A stretch of DNA of 6,955 bases. It comes from a candidate division Zixibacteria bacterium 4484_93. GTDB lineage: Bacteria; UBP14; UBA6098; 4484-93. The notes below the pieces were generated by a model. The model was not told where the DNA came from and did not search any database. It saw nothing but the letters and a program-made list of their open reading frames with translations. Of this stretch, positions 1 to 5,063 are shown in pieces (within the stretch, counting starts at the first letter, position 1; every line of letters begins with the position of its first letter). Location of the stretch: NCBI GenBank assembly GCA_002085385.1, contig NATO01000072.1:1-6955 (forward strand), in the 5' to 3' direction. A program made the position numbers and the translations under genes.

Positions 1-685
1 ACACCTGCTCACGATGGGCACAAGAAGCTCCTTTTCGGTTTCCCTGCACAATACTCGACGAGTCATACTCATATATTTGTCGATGGGAATATTTATGCCA
101 CATTGAAGGATTCTATACCTGGTCGTCCAGCACCGTTGCATATGCTTGCCCCCGCAACCGTTGTGGATACCTCTATATACTGCTATTTCGAGGTATCCGA
201 TGTCCTCATTACACAGGTCACCACTCCTGTTTATTTCGGTGATAACCCGATGATACTTATCGAGTATTACCTCGAAAACAGGGATGATGTCTCTCACTCT
301 GTAGGGGTTCTGCTTTTCCTTGACACGATGATAGACAGCAGCGACAATGCACCGATAGCCACCGAATATGGTTATTCTCATATAGGGCAGGAGTATGTGT
401 ATCCGGAAATTCCCGGCTACTGGCAGGCGTTCGAGCAGAGTCCGTTCCAGCCAGATTCCCTGTTGATTGGCGAGGGGATTCTTATGGGAGGAGATGCTAT
501 TTGCCCGGACAGGTTTGTCTATGGCGATTTCGGACGCTACTCGAGTGTGTTCTGGGATTACACTGTGTATGAGGAGGAATATTTCGATAGTTCTGTTCTT
601 CTCCGCTGGGATGCAGTTCTTGTCCCACCCGGTGGGACAAGAAGTGTTGCAACATACTACGGGCTTGGCTCGGCGGAGACCGTTC
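1..685 (+). other. N-terminal beta-sandwich-like module of the giant protein
   Basis: Residues 1-228 form a module distinct from the downstream repeats. Visible landmarks are LDT at 107-109 followed by DNAP, IPGYWQAFE at 137-145, a Trp/Tyr-rich stretch (FWDYTVYEEEYFDSS), PPGGTR at 209-214 and YYGLG at 219-223. From memory, the series 'lDT...D.AP...iP.yWqAFe...D.s.v.l.W...l.PG..r...TyYGLG' recurs in extracellular proteins of several uncultured bacteria and archaea. I cannot assign a Pfam family or a function. The module begins upstream of the window, so its N-terminal boundary is unknown. Confidence 0.5.
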
Positions 686-3600
686 CCGGCGAGATCAGGC
701 TCTCTACTTTCTCACATTCGGATGTCCTGACGATAAGAGACTGCGACCAGTATTCCCCTAATCCTTTCACCATAGACCTTATAGTCTCCAGCACCATTAT
801 AGACACACTTGATTCGGTCTTTGCTGAGATAACCCTCCCTGAGGGATTTTCGCTTGAGGAGGGAGAAACTCGTGTTCTACTCTCTCCGCTTCCGCTTTTG
901 ACAGATAGTCAGGCTACCGCTTCATTCAATATTCGCTGCAATGTGAATCCACCAGTTGATACTACATACTGCTTTGGGCTCAGGGTGTATGCCCCCAACT
1001 ACGATACAACCGATGCCTCTATGTGCATCGATGTCCCTCACAGGACGGAGACACCGCCGGAGGTTACGGTTCTGGAACAGTTTCCAGCTGATGGGGAGTT
1101 TACATCCTGTGATAGTTTCTACTTATCGTTTTCTTTGTCCGACCTGGAGGGCATAGACTGGTATGGTATGAGTTGCGAGATAAATGGATTATCTGTTCCC
1201 GGTGAGTATCCTTTTGCCGAGCACTTTATTCCACAGTTCGCTGTAACGGGGCATTTCAGCGACTTCGGGACAGATACTGTTGAATTTACGCTCCTGCATA
1301 TCGAGGATGGAGATGGCTGCAGCCTCGACAGTGTGAACTGGAGCTTCCTGCGGGATGCTTCTCCCCCCGTTATACTCGAGGTATCACCTTCCGACTATGC
1401 CTTTGATGTATCGCCTCTTGTCTTCTTCCGGGTAATAGATTCCCTCTCCGGAGTCGATTTATCGGAGCTCGATATTGCTCTTGCAGGCTCTTTACATCTC
1501 AGGATAGGTGATACGGGGGTGAGGCTATCCGGCGATACGGTGTTCGTGGACTGCCTCGAGGCGGGTATCTCTTTTCCTGGTGATGATTCTGTTCGTGTCT
1601 GTATAACCGGTATTCAGGATATGGCGGTCGGCTGTGGACCAAATGTAGCGGACGACTACTGCTGGGAGTTCCTCATTGCCGCATCTCATCCGACTGCTTC
1701 CGTTCTGTTCCCTGATACAGGTGTCTGGGTCTCCTGTGATTCTGTGGTTGTCGAGGTAGAGGACCCTTACGGTATAGATGGAGGAACTATTTCTCTTTCG
1801 GTTTCGGGAGAAAGCTTCGATACCTCATCGGTAGAGCTCTCTTTCGATGGTGAGCGGATTGTCTTTACGCCGGAGGTTTCAGGAGATACGGTTCTCTATT
1901 TCTCTTTGGATTTGCTTAATATTCTTGGCAGAGCGCTCCCCACCCTCTCCTTCTCCGTCTGGTTTGACCATACTCCGCCTTATGTCTCTTCTTTTTACCC
2001 TGAGGGGAGGCTCTTTTCGCTGCCCGATTCCATCTCGTTTAATATCGGCGATGCCTCGAGCGGGCTGGACTCATCCACTGTTTCTGTTCAGGTGTCATCC
2101 AATTTCGGCTTCTCGAGACTGCTTTCGATTTACTCCATCGGTGTTTCCTTCACAGATGGTCGTTTTGTGATTGACCCGGAGGATATAGGTCTCGTTGTGG
2201 CTGGTGGTGAGACAGTTTCTGTCTGTATCGTGGCGGCTGACCTTGCCGGGTGGTGCGGAGTAAATGTGCTATCCGATACCTGCTTCTTTTTCTTCGCCGA
2301 CACAGCTGGTCCCTCGGTTTCGCTCATCTTGCCGGAGGATAGTGTTGTCTCCTCCTGCGATACACTCGTTGCAGTTGCCGTTTTCTCCGATGAGGAGGGG
2401 ATAGATACTGGCTCGGTTCGGGTGCGACTTTCCGGTGGAATTACAGGTTTCTTGGCTTATGGCTCCGGGCTGGGGATATCCGGAGACACAGTATACATAA
2501 CGATACCTGTCCCGCCGGAGGCAGAGGGGAGATGGGTTGATGTCGAGTTCGTTTCATTTCCGGACATCTTCGGCAATCCGGCATCCGATACAACCGTTTT
2601 TAGTTTCTTTGTGGACAGAATTCCGCCTGATATAGTTGCCCTTTCTCCTGCTCCAGGTTGCACAATTTCCATGGGAGAGCCTGATATATACTTTGAATTT
2701 ATGGAGACCGGGAGCGGCATCGACACGGGAAGCGTTATATTCGTTGTGAACGATGACACTGTGGGTTTCGAGGATGGCATCATCGATTTCTCGGGTGGCA
2801 GGGCATCCGTCTCATCGTCGGATGCTGGCTGGCACTTCGTAGGCGGTGATACGGTCTCCGTATGTGTGGAGCTGTCCGATTTTGCAACGCTCTGCGGTGA
2901 AAATATCTCCGATACCTGCTGGCAATTCTTTATCCAGTCGGAGGGACCATCTGTTTATCTGGTTGAGCCGACGGATTCTGCCGTGACGGGCTGTGACCCA
3001 CAGCAGATTGTGTTCTATATTACCGACCCGGAAGGTGTGAACGCCTCGAGCATTCAACTCGAGGTCGCATCTGTTATCTATGATACATCCTCTCCTTATC
3101 TCACCTTCTCCGATGACACGCTGAGGTTTGTTTCGCCTGCAGGTTTTTTCCCTGAGGGTGAGGTTATTGTTCGACTCCTCTCCTGCGAGGATATGCTCCA
3201 CAACCCGTTCTCCGATGAGCCGTTTCTGTTTCGTTTCTTCATTGATACGACTCCACCCGATATAGCCTTTGTTTATCCTGCTCCCTCCGATACAATCGCA
3301 AATCAGCTCGAACCGCTCCGGCTCGTCGTTATGGACAATTTTGCCGGACTGAACCTGGAGACATTCGCACTATCTTTGAATGAAAACAGATACGATACAT
3401 CTCATCTGGCTGTTGCAGGAGACACTCTCATATTCTACCCGGAGAGTCTTGGTATTCTGTATCCCGAGAGTGTTGAGGTATGTGTGAATGTATATGATGC
3501 TGCATCGCTTTGCCCGAACGAGCTTGACAGCTGCTGGAACTTCTTTGTTCTCAGAAATATCCCGCAGATTGTCTGGACCTCTCCCGAGGACGGTTTTCAT

Positions 3601-5049
3601 ATCTCCTGCGATACTGCGGAGATTGTGTTCTGTGTGTCATCCTTGTACCCCATAGTTGAGGATTCTGCCCGTGTTATGGTCAATGGGTCTCGGCTTTTCC
3701 CTGCCTGGGATGGGAACGAGGCAGCAGTTGTTGTCCCCGAGTCGGTGCTTCTTGACACGAATGAGGTGACTATAAATGCTGTTATGGACATCTGGGGGCA
3801 GATGGCTCCTCCTTTGACATTCGAGTTCATCCTCGACCGTGAGCCGCCCGTTCTTACATCCTGCTCTCCATCGGATAGTGAGACTCTTCATACCGCCTCT
3901 CCAGGTTTTGTCTTCGGGATATTCGATGTGACTCCACTCGATACAGCAAGTTTCATCACAGTCAATGGGGATTCGATTAATATTTTCGACATTTTCGCCG
4001 ATTCACTGATAGAGGTTCCTGAGGGGATGCTTGTTTTCTCGGCTGGTGACACCGTCAATATTTGCCTGCATCTTGCAGACCTTCCCGATATGTGTGAGCC
4101 GAACCGCCTCGATACTTGCTTAATATTTTATATATCTGATGAACTCCCCGAATGCGAGATTATCGAGCCTGTGGTGGGTTCTGTAACACATCTCGAAAGG
4201 CATACCCTTGTCTTCCGTGTTTCCTCGTCCAATGAACTCGATTCCATCTGTGTTTTCTTTGAGGGGAGTATGTACTGTGAAGGGAGTTCCTTTGAATTTT
4301 CAGCCGATACAGTCTTCTTTACTCCACCTTCCCCTATGCCTGACCAGTCGAGGGAAAGCATAGGGCTTTACATCGTTGATGTTCTCGGAAATCGACTCGA
4401 GTCCTATGATTGGTACTTCTATGTTGACCTCTCGCCTCCGTCGATTCTCGATATTGTCCCTGCTTCCGGTGAGGTAGTGTATGATTCCGCTCCTGATATA
4501 TCCTTTGTGCTCTCGGATACTCTATCGGGCGTGAACTTCTCATCGCTTGAGGTCAGGATTTCCGGGCAAGATTTCTCCATAGGTGATGCAGGGGTTTCCC
4601 TTACAGGCAACCGTGTTGTTATATCCTGCCGTGATGCAGGGCTGTCTTTTCCCATCTGGGATACGGTCTGGGTTGATGTTGTCTCGGTGGAGGATTATTC
4701 ACCGTTCGATTATGGTATGCCGAACTCATTGCTCGAGCCTTTCTCCTGGTGGTTCTTCGTGGATAGGGAGGAATGTCTTGCCTCGCCCAATCCGTTCACG
4801 CCGAATAATGACGGCTACAACGATGTTGTCCGCTTCTCCTTTTCCGGGAGTTCACTTGCCGATTGTCAGATAGCGATATACGATTTGAAATATTCTCTTG
4901 TGCGGACAATAAAGGAGAAAGACGGTGTTCTATGGCAGTGGGATGGCAAGGATACAGCGGGTAAGGATGTCTTGCCCGGTATTTATATATATATCGTAGA
5001 AGAGGGGAATAAGGTTGTATGCCAGGGAACAATCTCGTTGGCGAGATAA
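1..5049 (+). CDS. Giant secreted multidomain Ig-like repeat protein with C-terminal sorting-type domain (5' partial)
   Basis: The reading frame is open from base 1 to the TAA at 5047-5049, giving 1,682 residues with no start or signal peptide in view, so the true start lies upstream. A TTG at 103 could be mistaken for a start, but the coding-like sequence before it continues the same beta-rich module. Visible order (residues counted from base 1): N-terminal beta-sandwich-like module about 1-228; a second beta-rich segment about 229-351; six A+B Ig-like units 352-1591; CHU_C/FlgD-Ig-like C-terminal domain about 1592-1682. There are no transmembrane segments. Composition is rich in Asp, Glu, Ser, Thr, Val and Phe and poor in Lys, as in acidic extracellular beta proteins. 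Likely role (inference): surface-exposed stalk, adhesin or structural protein exported across the outer membrane; no catalytic motif is seen. The gene lies 14 bases upstream of an outer-membrane barrel gene, probably in one operon. The exact function is unknown. Confidence 0.93.
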   Translation, partial: TPAHDGHKKLLFGFPAQYSTSHTHIFVDGNIYATLKDSIPGRPAPLHMLAPATVVDTSIYCYFEVSDVLITQVTTPVYFGDNPMILIEYYLENRDDVSHSVGVLLFLDTMIDSSDNAPIATEYGYSHIGQEYVYPEIPGYWQAFEQSPFQPDSLLIGEGILMGGDAICPDRFVYGDFGRYSSVFWDYTVYEEEYFDSSVLLRWDAVLVPPGGTRSVATYYGLGSAETVPGEIRLSTFSHSDVLTIRDCDQYSPNPFTIDLIVSSTIIDTLDSVFAEITLPEGFSLEEGETRVLLSPLPLLTDSQATASFNIRCNVNPPVDTTYCFGLRVYAPNYDTTDASMCIDVPHRTETPPEVTVLEQFPADGEFTSCDSFYLSFSLSDLEGIDWYGMSCEINGLSVPGEYPFAEHFIPQFAVTGHFSDFGTDTVEFTLLHIEDGDGCSLDSVNWSFLRDASPPVILEVSPSDYAFDVSPLVFFRVIDSLSGVDLSELDIALAGSLHLRIGDTGVRLSGDTVFVDCLEAGISFPGDDSVRVCITGIQDMAVGCGPNVADDYCWEFLIAASHPTASVLFPDTGVWVSCDSVVVEVEDPYGIDGGTISLSVSGESFDTSSVELSFDGERIVFTPEVSGDTVLYFSLDLLNILGRALPTLSFSVWFDHTPPYVSSFYPEGRLFSLPDSISFNIGDASSGLDSSTVSVQVSSNFGFSRLLSIYSIGVSFTDGRFVIDPEDIGLVVAGGETVSVCIVAADLAGWCGVNVLSDTCFFFFADTAGPSVSLILPEDSVVSSCDTLVAVAVFSDEEGIDTGSVRVRLSGGITGFLAYGSGLGISGDTVYITIPVPPEAEGRWVDVEFVSFPDIFGNPASDTTVFSFFVDRIPPDIVALSPAPGCTISMGEPDIYFEFMETGSGIDTGSVIFVVNDDTVGFEDGIIDFSGGRASVSSSDAGWHFVGGDTVSVCVELSDFATLCGENISDTCWQFFIQSEGPSVYLVEPTDSAVTGCDPQQIVFYITDPEGVNASSIQLEVASVIYDTSSPYLTFSDDTLRFVSPAGFFPEGEVIVRLLSCEDMLHNPFSDEPFLFRFFIDTTPPDIAFVYPAPSDTIANQLEPLRLVVMDNFAGLNLETFALSLNENRYDTSHLAVAGDTLIFYPESLGILYPESVEVCVNVYDAASLCPNELDSCWNFFVLRNIPQIVWTSPEDGFHISCDTAEIVFCVSSLYPIVEDSARVMVNGSRLFPAWDGNEAAVVVPESVLLDTNEVTINAVMDIWGQMAPPLTFEFILDREPPVLTSCSPSDSETLHTASPGFVFGIFDVTPLDTASFITVNGDSINIFDIFADSLIEVPEGMLVFSAGDTVNICLHLADLPDMCEPNRLDTCLIFYISDELPECEIIEPVVGSVTHLERHTLVFRVSSSNELDSICVFFEGSMYCEGSSFEFSADTVFFTPPSPMPDQSRESIGLYIVDVLGNRLESYDWYFYVDLSPPSILDIVPASGEVVYDSAPDISFVLSDTLSGVNFSSLEVRISGQDFSIGDAGVSLTGNRVVISCRDAGLSFPIWDTVWVDVVSVEDYSPFDYGMPNSLLEPFSWWFFVDREECLASPNPFTPNNDGYNDVVRFSFSGSSLADCQIAIYDLKYSLVRTIKEKDGVLWQWDGKDTAGKDVLPGIYIYIVEEGNKVVCQGTISLAR
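617..643. repeat. Perfect 27-base palindrome inside the giant gene
   Basis: Two 13-base arms, TTCTTGTCCCACC (617-629) and GGTGGGACAAGAA (631-643), are exact reverse complements around a single C at 630. The sequence lies within the coding region and encodes VLVPPGGTRS, at a loop just before YYGLG. In RNA it could fold into a strong GC-containing hairpin with a small loop. There is no T-run after it, so it does not look like an intrinsic terminator. Confidence 0.85.
688..1053 (+). other. Beta-rich linker domain before the repeat array
   Basis: Residues about 230-351 show alternating hydrophobic strands, such as a stretch near FTIDLIVSSTIIDTL and another near TTYCFGLRVYAPNY. This looks like a single Ig-like or NEW3/CARDB-like domain. 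It does not match the A or B repeat consensus. It does end in a Cys (TGC at 1024) placed ahead of the first A domain much as the final Cys of each B domain precedes the next A domain. The family is not recognised. Confidence 0.4.
1054..1689 (+). repeat. A+B Ig-like unit 1 (212 residues)
   Basis: The A domain (1054-1362) opens with PPEV and carries SCD (Cys codon 1108) and DLEGID. The B domain (1363-1689) opens with SPPV and carries DSLSGVD, then VRVC (Cys 1600), VGC (1633) and CW (1660). The A domain is the most divergent of the first five, with extra cysteines (SCEI, DGCS). The B domain shares an IGD.GV.L and AG.SFP pattern with the B domain of unit 6, so these two outer copies resemble each other. 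Confidence 0.8.
1690..2310 (+). repeat. A+B Ig-like unit 2 (207 residues)
   Basis: The A domain (1690-1974) has SCD (Cys 1735) and EDPYGID and ends in a phenylalanine-rich strand before TPP. The B domain (1975-2310) has DASSGLD, then VSVC (Cys 2224), WCGVN (2254) and TCFFF (2281). This unit contains exactly four cysteines, one in A and three in B, and is the cleanest example of the canonical cysteine set. Confidence 0.82.
2311..2946 (+). repeat. A+B Ig-like unit 3 (212 residues)
   Basis: The A domain (2311-2622) has SSCD (Cys 2356), SDEEGID and an SGDTVYI strand, and ends FFVDRIPP. The B domain (2623-2946) has ETGSGID, then VSVC (Cys 2863), LCGEN (2893) and TCWQF (2917). One additional Cys (APGC) lies near the start of B. 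DTGSV follows the GID motif in both domains, supporting a common ancestry of A and B. Confidence 0.82.
2947..3561 (+). repeat. A+B Ig-like unit 4 (205 residues)
   Basis: The A domain (2947-3252) has TGCD (Cys 2992) and TDPEGVN, and ends RFFIDTTPP. The B domain (3253-3561) has DNFAGLN, then EVCV (Cys 3481), LCPNE (3511) and SCWNF (3532). One extra Cys occurs in A (LLSCEDM). Confidence 0.82.
3562..4146 (+). repeat. A+B Ig-like unit 5 (195 residues, shortest)
   Basis: The A domain (3562-3843) has SCD (Cys 3607) but lacks a clear D.EGID motif. The B domain (3844-4146) has DVTPLD where the others have the SGVD-type motif, then NIC (Cys 4063), MCEPN (4093) and TCLIF (4117). The unit is shorter than the others, partly because both domains are trimmed. 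Confidence 0.78.
4147..4773 (+). repeat. A+B Ig-like unit 6 (209 residues, divergent, canonical cysteines lost)
   Basis: The A domain (4147-4434) has no SCD; the equivalent stretch reads THLERHTLVF. Its cysteines (ECEI, SICVF, MYCEG) are in unrelated places. The B domain (4435-4773) keeps SPP and DTLSGVN and the IGDAGVSL pattern, but VWVDVV replaces V.VC and SWWFFVD replaces CWxF, so all three framework cysteines are missing. It is the membrane-proximal or sorting-domain-proximal copy, directly before the C-terminal domain. Confidence 0.75.
4774..5046 (+). other. C-terminal CHU_C / FlgD-Ig-like domain, probable T9SS-type sorting signal
   Basis: The last 91 residues read CLASPNPFTPNNDGYNDVV, then IAIYDLKYSLVRTI, WQWDGKDTAGKDVLPG, IYIYIVEEG and a final GTISLAR. 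The series 'PNpFTPNnDGyND', 'i.iYdl...lVr.i', 'W.WdGkD..G..v.pGiYiY.v' and 'GtisL.R' is that of the FlgD Ig-like fold and the gliding-motility-associated (CHU_C, T9SS type B) C-terminal domain. In Bacteroidetes such domains direct proteins through the T9SS and are found at the extreme C-terminus, as here. Whether this organism has a T9SS cannot be seen from the window. The alternative is a purely structural cap domain. Confidence 0.82.
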
Positions 5050-5053
5050 CGAA

Positions 5054-5060
5054 GTGAGGG
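5054..5060 (+). promoter_or_regulatory. Ribosome binding site of the barrel gene
   Basis: GTGAGGG ends three bases before the ATG at 5064. Its GAGG core (5056-5059) is four bases from the start codon, a short but usable spacing. It lies wholly within the 14-base gap after the upstream stop, which fixes the start at 5064 and suggests translation of both genes from one message. I see no promoter or terminator in this gap. Confidence 0.6.
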
Positions 5061-5063
5061 ATT

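Noticed and set aside
103..105. TTG as the start codon of the giant gene
   Set aside because: The frame is open to base 1 with coding-like sequence before it (a strand with THIFVDGNIYA), there is no ribosome site at a suitable distance, and no signal peptide follows. The gene starts upstream of the window.
2812..3201. 129-codon antisense reading frame within the repeat array
   Set aside because: It is opposite repeat units 3-4, has no ribosome site that I can see, and shows low-complexity shadow composition.
4981..4997. Alternating TA tract that could look like a promoter or repeat
   Set aside because: It encodes IYIYIV, the conserved last strands of the C-terminal domain, and no -35-like element is placed before it.
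5050..5063. Possible terminator or promoter between the two genes
   Set aside because: The gap is only 14 bases, contains a ribosome site and has no inverted repeat or T-run.
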